The notes under the pieces are model-generated. The model did no database searches. It worked only from the letters and a program-made list of their open reading frames with translations, and had not been told where the DNA came from. From JAHBNG01 sp039028975 (GTDB taxonomy: Bacteria; Chloroflexota; Anaerolineae; Caldilineales; Caldilineaceae): DNA of 59,904 bases. This document shows, piece after piece, positions 25,766 to 34,769 of this stretch; position 1 is the first letter of the stretch; each line of letters starts with the position of its first letter. The DNA is taken from contig JBCCHB010000106.1 in the NCBI GenBank assembly GCA_039028975.1, positions 1-59,904 on the forward strand. Direction: 5' to 3'. The position numbers and the translations under genes were made by a program.

Positions 25766-27343
25766 ATGCAAGTAGATTATATTGTAATTGGCGCTGGCTC
25801 GGCAGGCTGCGTCCTGGCGAACCGCTTAAGTGAGTCGGGTCACCATCAGGTGTTGGTACTAGAAGCTGGAGGAGCCGACTCAAAGCAAGAAGTCAGCATC
25901 CCTGCTGCCTTTAGCAAACTCTTCAAATCTGAGCTTGATTGGAATTATGAGACCGTACCTCAACCCCATGCCAATGGACGTGTACTCTATTGGCCTCGTG
26001 GCAAGATGATCGGAGGCAGTAGTTCTATGAACGCCATGATCTATCAAAGAGGTCATCCTTCTACCTATGACGGGTGGGCAGCGTTAGGCAACGAAGAGTG
26101 GGGATGGGATGATATGCTCCCTTATTTCAAAAAGTCTCAGCATCAAGAGCGTTCTGCCAGCACAACCATGCATGGACGTGGTGGTCCCCTGACCGTATCG
26201 GAATTACGGACGCCTAACCCTCTATCCGTTGCTTTTGTAGAAGCTGCTGCTCAAGCTGGCTACCCACGCAATGGCGACTTTAATGACGGCGATCAGGAGG
26301 GGTTTGGTCTCTATCAAGTAACCCAAACCAATGGAACTCGCCATAGTGCCGCTAGAGGTTACCTCCATCCAGCCTTGAGTCGTCCCAACTTACATACCGA
26401 AATTCATGCCTTAGTCACTCGGTTGCTCTTCGACGGCAAAAGGTGTAGCGGTGTTCAATATACTCGAAACGGCCAAAGATATGATGCTACCGCCACTAAA
26501 GAGGTGATCCTTTGTGGTGGAGCGATCAATTCGCCCCAGCTTCTCCTGCTCTCTGGTATTGGGCCTGGTGCGCACCTTCAGGAGATGGGCATTGAGGTGC
26601 TCATGAATTTGCCAGGTGTTGGGCAGAATCTCCAGGATCACCTGGTGGTTAGCCTGACATACTATTGCAAAAAGCCCGTTAGTCTGGCCAGAGCAGAATC
26701 ATTAGGTAATCTAGTTCGGTTTTTGTTCTTTAAGCGAGGGATGCTTACCTCCAATGTAGGGGAGGCAGGTGGCTTTCTTCGGTTGAACCCAGCTGCTACC
26801 GTACCCGATTTGCAGTACCATTTTGCCCCGGTTTTCTATGTCAATCATGGCTTTGATTCGCCCCAAGGACATGGCTTTACCATTGCACCCACTCTGGTTG
26901 CCGTCAAAAGCCGCGGGACAATTAAGCTCCGCTCAGTTGTCCCCAGCGATACCCCGCTGATTGATCCAAACTATCTGGCCCATGAGGAAGATATGAATGT
27001 TCTGTTGCAAGGAGTAAGAATAGGGCGCACCTTGGCCCAACAACAGGCATTTGAGCCATACCGAGGGGACGAACACATGCCTGGAGAGGCCGTTCAGAGT
27101 GACGACGAATTGCGTGACTTTATCCGTCAGCATACTGAAACCCTCTATCACCCAACAGGAACGTGCAAAATGGGGGTAGATCCTATGGCCGTGGTCAGTA
27201 CTGAGTTACGAGTGCATGGGATCGATGGGCTGCGAGTCGTAGATGCATCCATTATGCCGGAAATTGTGAATGCCAATACGAATGCTCCTATCATTGGCAT
27301 CGCTGAAAGGGCTGCCGATCTCATCCTTGCTGCAAAAGACTAA
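25766..27343 (+). CDS. GMC family FAD-dependent oxidoreductase (choline dehydrogenase-like)
   Basis: 525 residues, the usual length. The N-terminal FAD-binding motif is VIGAGSAGCVLANRLSE, with the family signatures GKMIGGSSSMNAMIYQRG and GAINSPQLLLLSGIGP. The C-terminal catalytic segment has HPTGTCKMG and, further on, VNANTNAPIIGIAERAA. It oxidises an alcohol to an aldehyde or beyond with FAD; the alcohol is unknown. Relatives act on choline, alkanols or polyethylene glycol. GGAG about seven bases before the ATG supports the start. It converges with the LysR gene and their ends overlap by 4 bp, so regulation by that neighbour is possible but not shown. Confidence 0.93.
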   Translation: MQVDYIVIGAGSAGCVLANRLSESGHHQVLVLEAGGADSKQEVSIPAAFSKLFKSELDWNYETVPQPHANGRVLYWPRGKMIGGSSSMNAMIYQRGHPSTYDGWAALGNEEWGWDDMLPYFKKSQHQERSASTTMHGRGGPLTVSELRTPNPLSVAFVEAAAQAGYPRNGDFNDGDQEGFGLYQVTQTNGTRHSAARGYLHPALSRPNLHTEIHALVTRLLFDGKRCSGVQYTRNGQRYDATATKEVILCGGAINSPQLLLLSGIGPGAHLQEMGIEVLMNLPGVGQNLQDHLVVSLTYYCKKPVSLARAESLGNLVRFLFFKRGMLTSNVGEAGGFLRLNPAATVPDLQYHFAPVFYVNHGFDSPQGHGFTIAPTLVAVKSRGTIKLRSVVPSDTPLIDPNYLAHEEDMNVLLQGVRIGRTLAQQQAFEPYRGDEHMPGEAVQSDDELRDFIRQHTETLYHPTGTCKMGVDPMAVVSTELRVHGIDGLRVVDASIMPEIVNANTNAPIIGIAERAADLILAAKD

Positions 27344-28260
27344 TCTTTTGCCTCCTCACCGATGCCAGGCAGATACGCCTCTAAGTAGCATAAAAAAGTG
27401 CGTACAGATGGCGTCGGTGGTCTTCCTCTATTCCAGATCAGTTTGATAATGCGCTGTAGCGGGTAGTCTGAAACGCATAGGGTTCGCACTTGACCGACCT
27501 GTACCTCTTCTTGTACCGAATAGGGAGGAAGGATAGCAACCCCTTGTCCCCGAACCACGGCCCGCTTGATTGATTCAACGTTATCAAAAGCAGCATGGAT
27601 AACGGGCTTTACTTCATGTGCAGAGAGCGTCTGATCAAGCCATATGCGAGTCTGGCTGCCGGGCTGGCGCATAATCATGCTTTCGTCTTTCAATTCATGC
27701 AAAGCAATACTCTCTCGTTCCCACCAAGGATGTTTGACCCCAACGACAATCTTCTGTTCAACCTCGTCCAGCAGCCTGATGCCTAGCCACTGGGGAGGCT
27801 TGGGTGGTAGCTCTCCTTCAATAATTCCAACATCGATCTCTTTACTTTGCAACAGGTCAATAATCTCAGTACATATGCCTGTCTGAATGGTTACATTTAG
27901 GTTGGCATGCTTGGTACGAAAGGCAGGAATCCACTCGGGAAGCAAATAGATGCTAATGCCAGGTGTGGCACCTATCATAATTTCTCTGCTGGCCAAATTC
28001 GCCACAGTGCTCACTGCACTCTCTGCCTCGCCCAACAACTGAAAAATTTGCATGGTATAGCTATACAGCGTCTTGCCGGCAGAGGTCAATTTCACGCCGC
28101 GTGGCCCCCGTGTAAAGAGTTCCGTGCCAAGGGAAATTTCCAGATCGCGCATGTGCTGACTTACGGCAGATTGAGTCATTAGCAACTTCTCCGCCGCTTG
28201 ACTAAAGCTTTTGGCCTGGACAACTTGCTCGAAAATTTCTAATTTATACGGATTAAGCAC
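27340..28260 (-). CDS. LysR-type transcriptional regulator
   Basis: 306 residues. The N-terminal winged helix-turn-helix is seen in FEQVVQAKSFSQAAEKLLMT and QSAVSQHMRDLEISLGTELF (residues 9-50). The C-terminal effector domain is of periplasmic binding protein type, with GATPGISIYLLPEW opening its first lobe and VGIIEGELPP. The start is GTG at 28258-28260, because no ATG precedes the conserved helices. It resembles the CysB/CbbR-like branch only loosely. Target genes probably include one of the neighbours, the GMC oxidoreductase being the nearest metabolic gene although it is convergent. Confidence 0.92.
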   Translation of the reverse strand: MLNPYKLEIFEQVVQAKSFSQAAEKLLMTQSAVSQHMRDLEISLGTELFTRGPRGVKLTSAGKTLYSYTMQIFQLLGEAESAVSTVANLASREIMIGATPGISIYLLPEWIPAFRTKHANLNVTIQTGICTEIIDLLQSKEIDVGIIEGELPPKPPQWLGIRLLDEVEQKIVVGVKHPWWERESIALHELKDESMIMRQPGSQTRIWLDQTLSAHEVKPVIHAAFDNVESIKRAVVRGQGVAILPPYSVQEEVQVGQVRTLCVSDYPLQRIIKLIWNRGRPPTPSVRTFLCYLEAYLPGIGEEAKD

Positions 28261-28660
28261 GGTACACTCGTTATAAATGCTATACTCAGTAGTCCGCAGT
28301 CACCTGGTCGCCCAGTCCAGAGTCGATCTAGCAGACATCAAGTTCATTGTGCACTACTGATAGTTTAATAAGATCGATTGATGCCTATTATATACGATCA
28401 ATATACGATGGACGAACATCAGTGAAGTTTTGGTCTATCCAAGGTCCAGCGGTTCAAAAGTTGCGGAGAAGCATCCCCACTTTAAGAACCCAACGCGACT
28501 TTTCAGGGTAAGGAGCGTAATGGTTAATACGTTCTCTTGATATACTGCGGCTGGGTATAGATGGCTCTTTGCACCTAATTCTTGAAGAGGATCTTTGGAT
28601 AGGACTTCAGGTAGGTAGCTTATGCCCACCTATGCCAGAGCTAAGCATAGAGTGCAGCGT
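28261..28660. other. Intergenic region, no gene seen
   Basis: Upstream region of the LysR gene. It contains TATACTCAG at 28281 and TATACTGCGGC near 28540, which resemble ends of the hairpin repeat families, suggesting decayed copies. No coding frame is convincing. Confidence 0.4.
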
Positions 28661-28734
28661 TATACAGGGTGGTCGTGATAAAGTAACACGGCTATCCAAT
28701 AGAAAAATGTTACTTTATGCGGCGTCTGAATATA
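28661..28734 (-). repeat. Hairpin repeat family R2, copy 2
   Basis: Reads TATACAGGGTGGTCGTGATA, then AAGTAACA, and later TGTTACTTTATGCGGCGTCT and GAATATA. It is the reverse orientation of the 22269 copy, and the arms pair as a hairpin. It ends 27 bp before the PspC-like gene. Confidence 0.75.
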
Positions 28735-28761
28735 GATACCGTTCCATAATGGTGAAAGACA

Positions 28762-28956
28762 ATGACTGATACAGAAAACAAGTTAAGAAGACAGAATAGA
28801 GTGGTAGCAGGTGTTTGTGGTGGCTTAGGCGAATTCTATGGCGTTAATCCATTTTGGTTTCGCCTACTCTTCATCTTTCTACTGTTACCCGGTGGTTTTC
28901 CAGGGTTAATTCCCTATATCGTCCTGTGGATTATCATCCCAAAGCGGCGATGGTAA
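28762..28956 (+). CDS. PspC domain small membrane protein
   Basis: 64 residues. The entire protein is one PspC domain: basic N-terminus KLRRQNRVVAGVCGGLGEFY, then VNPFWFRLLFIFLLLPGG, then LIPYIVLWIIIPKRRW. It is predicted to be an inner-membrane protein with two short hydrophobic stretches and a basic tail. PspC proteins act in envelope stress responses in other bacteria. Standalone domains like this have no proven role. No psp partner genes are close. It lies in a roughly 230-bp island between two R2 elements in the same orientation. Confidence 0.88.
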   Translation: MTDTENKLRRQNRVVAGVCGGLGEFYGVNPFWFRLLFIFLLLPGGFPGLIPYIVLWIIIPKRRW

Positions 28957-28963
28957 GAAAGAT

Positions 28964-29037
28964 TACTACTGGCCGTCGTAATAAAGTAACACTGCTAATC
29001 GGAAGAAAGGTGTTACTTTATGCGAAGCCTAAATATA
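28964..29037 (-). repeat. Hairpin repeat family R2, copy 3
   Basis: Reads TACTACTGGCCGTCGTAATA, then AAGTAACA, and later TGTTACTTTATGCGAAGCCT and AAATATA. Same orientation as the copy at 28661. It starts 8 bp after the PspC stop and could serve as its terminator hairpin. Confidence 0.75.
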
Positions 29038-29073
29038 AGGAGTGAGTGGGGGATAGTGGCTTACGAGGCGCGC

Positions 29074-30540
29074 CTAATTTGTCTGAATCAGAGGTAGCAA
29101 CAGCTTACGAATTAGGTGCTCATACTTTAGGTGGTAGTCCAGGTAATCGCCACTCCACCCTCCCATAAGATAGAGATTATCTTCATGGCTGTAGGCGACC
29201 ATGTTGCGCCACTCGCCGGGGAATGGTGAGGGGAAGTTACTCCATAATTTGGTGTTGGGGTCGAAGCGCTCGTGGGTCGTTACCGGTTCATCCCAACCGC
29301 CGCCAAAGGCAAAAATAGAGCGCCCGTCAGTAACCAAGGTAAAGCCTCCTCTCGGCGTTACCAACGGTGGTAGGGGCGTCCACGCCCCAATAGCCGGATC
29401 GTAGATGTCCGCTCGGCTCAGCTCCCGTTGCCCATCGTGGCCGCCGACAATGTAGATCTTTTCCTGGAAGAGGATGACACCAAAAAAGGCCCGGGGTACA
29501 TCCATGCGATTGACGAGATCCCAGGAGGTAGGCAAGACTTCATCCATACTCGATGGAACAAGACGCCAGATTTCACTCCGCATTTTTTCACCATCCCAAC
29601 CACCGATTAGGTAGAGCGTTTCTCCCACCGTTACCATGGCGGCACCGGCCAATGGTGTAGGTAGCGCGCCATAGAGTTTCCAGCCTTCGTCAAGAGGCGT
29701 AGCCGTCTCATCATCTAATGTAAGGCGAAGTAGTTGGTCGTCAATGGACGGTTCCGAGTCATTTTCATCCGCGAAATAGCTTCCACCTGCAAAGTAGAGA
29801 ACATTCCCTAAAGCTGCCGCAGCCCCATTCTGCCGCGGAGCAGGAAGAGATTCAACATTGACCCACTCGTTAACGGCCAGGTCGTACATATCTGTTCTAG
29901 CCAAGGTGCGGCCCCCAACCGACTCTCCTCCCATAATGTATATTTTATCCCGAATTTTAGCTAGCGCTAACCGGCTACGTGGCTCGTAGAGCGGCGTCCG
30001 TTCAATCCAACGAGCATCATCTCCTAGTGGGGGCTGGCCCAAGGGGGGTTGCCCACGCTCCGAAAGTAAATTGGGTGTTGCCAAAGAGCTACCCAAGAGA
30101 TTGGGCGTAAAGAGAGATACAATGGTGATTGCGATGACAACAAGCAAGTAAAAGCGTTGCCAAGGCGCAGGCGTTGCATCAATGTGGGTTAGTGCTGGGG
30201 GTTCGGCAACTGGCACGATTACAGGCGCTGAGGTAGGGGTTGGTGCTGCCGTTGGGATAATATTACTTTCAGTTGTTTCTGATGGGGAGTCAAGACCTGG
30301 GACAGTCAGCCAGCCGCGCTGAACCAACATCATGGAAGCTTCTGTACGGCTATTTACTTGGAGTTTGTCGTAGATATTGCGAATGTGAACCTTAACGGTA
30401 TGGGGGCTGATGGAAAGCTCCCTGGCAATGGCCGTATTGCTGGCTCCTGTGGCAAGATGGCGCGCCACATCCATTTCGCGCTCACTGAGCGGATTTTCAA
30501 TAGGGTTCGGGTCAACAGAAAGCTTTTCCTGAACAGACAT
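29074..30540 (-). CDS. Transmembrane LuxR-type regulator with Kelch repeats
   Basis: 488 residues from the ATG at 30538-30540; a TTG six codons earlier is also in frame, and neither has a good ribosome site. A LuxR-type helix-turn-helix occupies about residues 15-75 (LSEREMDVARHLATGASNTA, ELSISPHTVKVHIRNIYDKL). A Thr/Pro linker follows, then a membrane helix at about 131-150 (FYLLVVIAITIVSLFTPNLL), then five or six Kelch repeats (IYIMGGES, LYLIGGWDG, IYIVGGHDG, FAFGGGWDE, LYLMGGWSG) forming an outside beta-propeller. It should be a one-component membrane regulator, with the propeller sensing an extracytoplasmic ligand and the HTH binding DNA. Target unknown. The gene is monocistronic by context. 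Confidence 0.88.
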   Translation of the reverse strand: MSVQEKLSVDPNPIENPLSEREMDVARHLATGASNTAIARELSISPHTVKVHIRNIYDKLQVNSRTEASMMLVQRGWLTVPGLDSPSETTESNIIPTAAPTPTSAPVIVPVAEPPALTHIDATPAPWQRFYLLVVIAITIVSLFTPNLLGSSLATPNLLSERGQPPLGQPPLGDDARWIERTPLYEPRSRLALAKIRDKIYIMGGESVGGRTLARTDMYDLAVNEWVNVESLPAPRQNGAAAALGNVLYFAGGSYFADENDSEPSIDDQLLRLTLDDETATPLDEGWKLYGALPTPLAGAAMVTVGETLYLIGGWDGEKMRSEIWRLVPSSMDEVLPTSWDLVNRMDVPRAFFGVILFQEKIYIVGGHDGQRELSRADIYDPAIGAWTPLPPLVTPRGGFTLVTDGRSIFAFGGGWDEPVTTHERFDPNTKLWSNFPSPFPGEWRNMVAYSHEDNLYLMGGWSGDYLDYHLKYEHLIRKLLLPLIQTN

Positions 30541-30649
30541 ATTACCATTATTGCACAACTGTTTTGGGAGTCAAAATCAGTTTAGAAGATCATCCTGGGT
30601 CAATCGTCGCTGGCTCTGAGGTCGCATGGTTGGAGGTCTTTATCCCTCT

Positions 30650-30725
30650 TATACTCAGCTCGATCTGAAAACCGTACTTTGATACTCTGTTATACTCAGC
30701 TCCGTTTCAAATCGACCGCAGTATA
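30650..30725. repeat. Hairpin repeat family R1, copy 2 (rearranged)
   Basis: TATACTCAG occurs at 30650 and again at 30691. The second is followed by CTCCGTTT joined straight to CAAATCGACCGCAGTATA, as if the middle of a full element had been deleted. It lies between the LuxR-Kelch start and the rsmA end. Confidence 0.65.
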
Positions 30726-30737
30726 GCAGCACCCACG

Positions 30738-31670
30738 TCATTCTGAGCCAAGATCAGGTCGCGATTCAACCAAAAGGTGCGCCAAATTGTCATAGAGTTG
30801 CCCCCATTCCTCAATGGCTAAAGATTCAGCGCGGCGCCTCGGATCGATTGAACTTTGTTCGAGCGCCTGCGTCGCGACTGGCTTGGGTAGTGCCAGTCCC
30901 GCCGAGAGGCTATTAAGTAACTGTTTTCTCTTCTGGCTAAACCCAGCTTTGACGATGCGGAAGAAGAGCGAAGGAACAACATGACTCAACCGCGGTTGCG
31001 GATAGACACTCAGGTTGAGGACGGCACTATCCACTTTGGGACGTGGATAAAATGCACCAGCAGGTACATGGTGAAGTAACGTTGGTTCTGCGTAGAACTG
31101 TATACTAACCCCAAGAATAGACAGCTTGCCCGGCTTGGCACAAATGCGCTCGGCGACCTCCTTCTGCACCATCACGATAGCTGACGTTGGTGGCGTTTTT
31201 GCCTCTAGTAGGTGACGCAAGACAGCACTTGTGATGTAATAGGGAAGGTTGGCAACGACCCTGTACGAAGGAGGGCCGGCAGATCGGGTACACTCGACGT
31301 CACTCTCTTTACTGTGGTTGATTTGAACTTGACTGGTTTGAACTTGACTGGTTTGAAAAAGTGATTCTGGATCGACGCTCAAAATATCGGCATGGACAAT
31401 ACGAACGTGAGGTTGGTTTGCGAATTGTATACGTAGCAACTCGATCAAGCGATCATCCAACTCAACGCCTACCACGTTAGCGGTCCGCTCAGCCAACCGC
31501 CGGGTTAATCCGCCTAATCCTGGGCCTACCTCTAAGACCGAATCATCCTGGGTCAATTGCGCCACATGGATGATCCGGTCCAAATGTGACTCATCGGTTA
31601 GAAAGTTTTGCCCTAAGGAGCGCTTGGGATTCAGCCCATACATATGGATGAGCGAACGTACAGAATTCAC
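30738..31670 (-). CDS. rsmA: 16S rRNA dimethyladenosine transferase
   Basis: 310 residues; the usual length is about 270. The enzyme dimethylates two adjacent adenines in the 3' hairpin of 16S rRNA during 30S maturation using S-adenosylmethionine. Motifs: PKRSLGQNFLTDE, SAM-binding VLEVGPGLGGLTRRL, VVGVELD, VHADIL and the catalytic NLPYYITS. Extra length comes from an insertion of about 20-25 residues (QTSQVQTSQVQINHSKE) just before the catalytic motif, encoded partly by a tandem DNA repeat at 31321-31356. The start is GTG at 31668-31670, six bases after the lepA stop, so it is translationally linked to lepA. Confidence 0.95.
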   Translation of the reverse strand: MNSVRSLIHMYGLNPKRSLGQNFLTDESHLDRIIHVAQLTQDDSVLEVGPGLGGLTRRLAERTANVVGVELDDRLIELLRIQFANQPHVRIVHADILSVDPESLFQTSQVQTSQVQINHSKESDVECTRSAGPPSYRVVANLPYYITSAVLRHLLEAKTPPTSAIVMVQKEVAERICAKPGKLSILGVSIQFYAEPTLLHHVPAGAFYPRPKVDSAVLNLSVYPQPRLSHVVPSLFFRIVKAGFSQKRKQLLNSLSAGLALPKPVATQALEQSSIDPRRRAESLAIEEWGQLYDNLAHLLVESRPDLGSE

Positions 31671-31676
31671 GTTCGA

Positions 31677-33542
31677 CTACTCATCCTCCAATGAAAGAAC
31701 AGACATAAAGGCTTCTTGGGGAATCTCTACTGCACCAACCATCTTCATACGCTTCTTACCAGCCTTCTGCTTCTCTAGCAGCTTACGCTTGCGAGAGACG
31801 TCGCCACCATAGCACTTAGAGAGTACGTCTTTCCGCATGGCCTGAACATTGGCCCGGCTGATTACTTTGTTGCCAATAGTTGCCTGGATCGGTACGGCAA
31901 ACATCTGGCGCGGGATGATTTCTTTCATCTTACTTACCAGCTTCTGCCCTTTGTAGTAGGCGTCGTCCCGATGGATAATGATGCTCAATGCGTCCACAGC
32001 CTGTTGATTGACCAGAATGTCTAGCTTGACCATATCCGATGGGCGGTACTCATCAACCGTATAGTCCATGCTGGCGTACCCCTTGGTCCGCGCCTTAAGG
32101 TCATTATAAAAATCAACAATGATCTCTGAGAGCGGAATTTGAGAGACGATCTCAACCCGTTTTGAGTCCAGCCACGTCTGATCTCTAAATTCCCCCCGTC
32201 GTTTGGTGATCAGCTCCATGATAGGGCCAATATACTCAGAGGGGGCGAAGATCCGCAGCTCACACCACGGCTCTTCAACATGTTCAATCTGGTTTGGCTC
32301 AGGGAGATCGGCTGGGCTATCAATGGTAAAGGTTGACCCATCTACCCGTTGGACTCGGTATTCGACTGAGGGTGCAGTGAAGATGATGTCCATGTCATAC
32401 TCTCTCTCCAGCCGCTCTTGGATAATTTCCATATGGAAAAGGCCCAGAAAACCGAGGCGAAACCCGAAACCCAAGGCTTGGCTGGTCTCTGTTTCATAGA
32501 CCAACGCGGCGTCATTGAGTTGAAGTTTTTCCAGCGCGTCCCGCAGATCGTTATAATCGTCTGGGTTGGAGGGGTAAAGGCCGGCAAAGACCATGGGCTT
32601 CATGGGCTGATAGCCAGGGAGGGCCTCAGTCGCTGGATTCTCTACTACCGTTAAGGTATCCCCTACATCCAGATCGCGAACGCTCTTGAGACCGGTGGCG
32701 ACGTACCCTACACTACCAGCATGAAGCTCGCTGACGGGCAACATGGCTGGCGTTAGCACACCGATTTCTATAGGCTCTAAGGTCTTCTGGCCGGAGATGG
32801 CTAATAGGGTCTTTCGACTCTTGAGCGTGCCGTCAATTACACGAATATGAGCCACCACTCCTTTATAGGCGTCATAATGACAGTCGAAGATGAGCGCGCG
32901 GACAGCAGCCGTTGGGTCCCCACTAGGTGGAGCTACCTGATCCACTACCAAGTTGAGAACGGTCTCCACATTAAGACCATCTTTAGCGCTAATATGGGGG
33001 ATATCTTCTGCTGCGACACCCAAGAGACTCTCCAATTCCTCAGCAACTTCATCGGGCTGAGCCGCTGGCAGATCGATTTTATTGAGAACAGGGATGATCT
33101 CTAAATCTTGCTCCAGCGCAACAAAGAGGTGGGCCATGGTCTGGGCTTGGATACCTTGAGACGCGTCGACAACCAGAATTGCCCCCTCACATGCCTGCAA
33201 CGCACGACTGACTTCGTAACTAAAATCGACATGACCAGGCGTGTCGATCAGATTGATCTCGTATTCCTGCCCTTTGCCATTACTTTTACCGCTTTTTTGG
33301 TTACCGTTTTGACTGGCGTTTTGGCCTTTACTTTCGACATCAGAGCGATAAATCATCCGCACAGCACTGGCTTTGATGGTCACACCTTTTTCACGCTCTA
33401 GATCCATTGAGTCCAGAAGCTGTTCCCGCATTTCGCGCTGGGTAACGGTTCCCGTTGTCTGGATAAGGCGATCCGCCAAGGTGCTCTTTCCGTGGTCGAT
33501 ATGTGCAATAATTGAGATATTACGAATATACTTTTGGTCCAT
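31677..33542 (-). CDS. lepA: Elongation factor 4 (LepA), ribosomal GTPase
   Basis: 621 residues from the ATG at 33540-33542; a TTG seven codons upstream is also open. It binds the ribosome and promotes back-translocation or late 30S assembly. G1 is in IAHIDHGKSTLADRLI, followed by KGVTIKAS, G3 DTPGHVDFSYEV, G4 NKIDLP and G5 SAKDGLN. The LepA-specific C-terminus ends with GDVSRKRKLLEKQKAGKKRM. Unusual: a low-complexity insertion of about 20 residues (GQNASQNGNQKSGKSNGKGQ) sits between switch I and G3. A TATAAT placed 7 bases before the ATG suggests a leaderless or near-leaderless mRNA. It is followed by rsmA after 6 bases. Confidence 0.96.
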   Translation of the reverse strand: MDQKYIRNISIIAHIDHGKSTLADRLIQTTGTVTQREMREQLLDSMDLEREKGVTIKASAVRMIYRSDVESKGQNASQNGNQKSGKSNGKGQEYEINLIDTPGHVDFSYEVSRALQACEGAILVVDASQGIQAQTMAHLFVALEQDLEIIPVLNKIDLPAAQPDEVAEELESLLGVAAEDIPHISAKDGLNVETVLNLVVDQVAPPSGDPTAAVRALIFDCHYDAYKGVVAHIRVIDGTLKSRKTLLAISGQKTLEPIEIGVLTPAMLPVSELHAGSVGYVATGLKSVRDLDVGDTLTVVENPATEALPGYQPMKPMVFAGLYPSNPDDYNDLRDALEKLQLNDAALVYETETSQALGFGFRLGFLGLFHMEIIQERLEREYDMDIIFTAPSVEYRVQRVDGSTFTIDSPADLPEPNQIEHVEEPWCELRIFAPSEYIGPIMELITKRRGEFRDQTWLDSKRVEIVSQIPLSEIIVDFYNDLKARTKGYASMDYTVDEYRPSDMVKLDILVNQQAVDALSIIIHRDDAYYKGQKLVSKMKEIIPRQMFAVPIQATIGNKVISRANVQAMRKDVLSKCYGGDVSRKRKLLEKQKAGKKRMKMVGAVEIPQEAFMSVLSLEDE

Positions 33543-33549
33543 ATGTTTA

Positions 33550-33555
33550 ATTATA
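33550..33555 (-). promoter_or_regulatory. Possible -10 element of a leaderless lepA transcript
   Basis: On the minus strand a perfect TATAAT lies seven bases before the lepA ATG, which would place transcription start at the start codon. No convincing -35 element accompanies it. Confidence 0.3.
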
Positions 33556-33653
33556 CCCCGCAAGGGTTGATAAAGATAAATGATTAGGCTTCGATTATAT
33601 CACGGTTTGAGCAATTTGCTTTGGCGAGAGGGTGAGATGTACCGGGCGACTGG

Positions 33654-34337
33654 CTATGCAGATGCCAATGCTGGATCTGAAAGCATCCCTTCTGTATACC
33701 GCTCTTTGTAATCAGGTGTCCAGACTGTTACGCCCTGACCAATTACCTCATACTGGCCATCTTTTTTAAGCAAGGCTGTGTTGCCTTCCACACCAACCAC
33801 TGTCATCCCTTTTCCTACAAGCATGCGCATGGAGGAGATGATGGCCGACGGAATTTCATCAAAGTGAGGAATCACGTTTATGTTAGGCCACAGACCAAAG
33901 CCCTCATGTTTACGGGGGAATCCGCCAAAGGCTTGACCTTGGATCATGGCTCCGGCACTACACCCAGTCAATAGACCGCCTTTGCCAATGACAGTCAGAA
34001 TTGCCTCCCAGGATGAAGTACCTTTCAGGGTGTCGTATAGATAGCCGGGTTTGCCGCCAGACAGGTAGACGAAATTTGCAGCTGCGATAGCCTCGGCTAA
34101 TGTGGAATCATTGGCGCTGTTTCGATCCCAAACGCGCACGCCTTCTACGTCTGCCCCCAAGCGAGTAAAGTGATCGACTCCTTTCTGCATCCAGTCGTCA
34201 ATCATTGCATCGCCTTCGGTGCCAGCCGCTGTGGGTACGCAGACTACTTTACTTGGTTGGTCAAAGAGGCTCAACAGTCGACGGTCGACCGCTTCCATTC
34301 CCGGCAGATACTCTCCACTTCCCACAAGTGCAAGCAT
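33654..34337 (-). CDS. S51-like peptidase / class I glutamine amidotransferase-like protein
   Basis: 227 residues from the ATG at 34335-34337, preferred over an ATG 13 codons upstream because AAAGGA lies 10 bases before it and the conserved strand LALVGSGEYLPG follows directly. The nucleophile elbow is GCSAGAM (Ser), the arrangement of peptidase E and cyanophycinase (family S51). VVCVPTAAG and FVYLSGGKPGYL are also family segments. No signal peptide is present, so it should be cytoplasmic. Peptidase E cleaves Asp-X dipeptides and cyanophycinase cleaves cyanophycin; neither substrate can be assigned here. It stands alone after lepA on the same strand with about 110 bases between. Confidence 0.85.
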   Translation of the reverse strand: MLALVGSGEYLPGMEAVDRRLLSLFDQPSKVVCVPTAAGTEGDAMIDDWMQKGVDHFTRLGADVEGVRVWDRNSANDSTLAEAIAAANFVYLSGGKPGYLYDTLKGTSSWEAILTVIGKGGLLTGCSAGAMIQGQAFGGFPRKHEGFGLWPNINVIPHFDEIPSAIISSMRMLVGKGMTVVGVEGNTALLKKDGQYEVIGQGVTVWTPDYKERYTEGMLSDPALASA

Positions 34338-34419
34338 GGATTCAGTGTCCTTTCGTTTATGTAAGTTTGAGTCCATTTTTATCTATGGTACACTGTATTT
34401 TGAAACGCCCCCAATAGGA

Positions 34420-34464
34420 GAATCTATCATTAACTTTCCCAAAATTTTCTATTTTGATAGATTC
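34420..34464. repeat. Perfect 10-bp inverted repeat upstream of the S51-like gene
   Basis: GAATCTATCA (34420-34429) and TGATAGATTC (34455-34464) flank an AT-rich loop. Possible hairpin or operator. The spacer 34338-34895 otherwise holds repeat R1 and no gene. Confidence 0.45.
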
Positions 34465-34509
34465 CCCACGTAAAAAATGTATTTCCACTCATTTGGTAAG
34501 GTAGGTAGC

Positions 34510-34679
34510 CATAAGATGGTTGATTTGAAAACAGGTGTTTCAATAGCATTGACGATACTGCAGCCGATTTGAAAACCGGAGTTTTCCACAGCCTCTACTG
34601 ATGCAACCAAACTCTGGTTCTCAAATGGAACTGAGTAAAGAGCAGGCAAACGCTAGCGTTCAAATCGAACTGAGTATAG
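34510..34679. repeat. Hairpin repeat family R1, copy 3 (compound)
   Basis: Contains GATTTGAAAACAGGTGTTT, then GATTTGAAAACCGGAGTTTT, then AAACTCTGGTTCTCAAATGG and AACTGAGTATA at the right end. It appears to be two overlapping or nested copies. Confidence 0.55.
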
Positions 34680-34755
34680 CACAACGTGACCACAGCGCAA
34701 CACAAATGCTAATACGGCTTCCTCTTACAATACGGGCTGATGTAGAACAGATAAT

Positions 34756-34769
34756 ACACGCAAGCGTGT
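34756..34769. promoter_or_regulatory. Small palindrome upstream of the first island protease
   Basis: ACACGC AA GCGTGT is a perfect inverted repeat located 127 bp before the start of the protease gene at 34896. It may be an operator; no function is proven by sequence. Confidence 0.3.
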
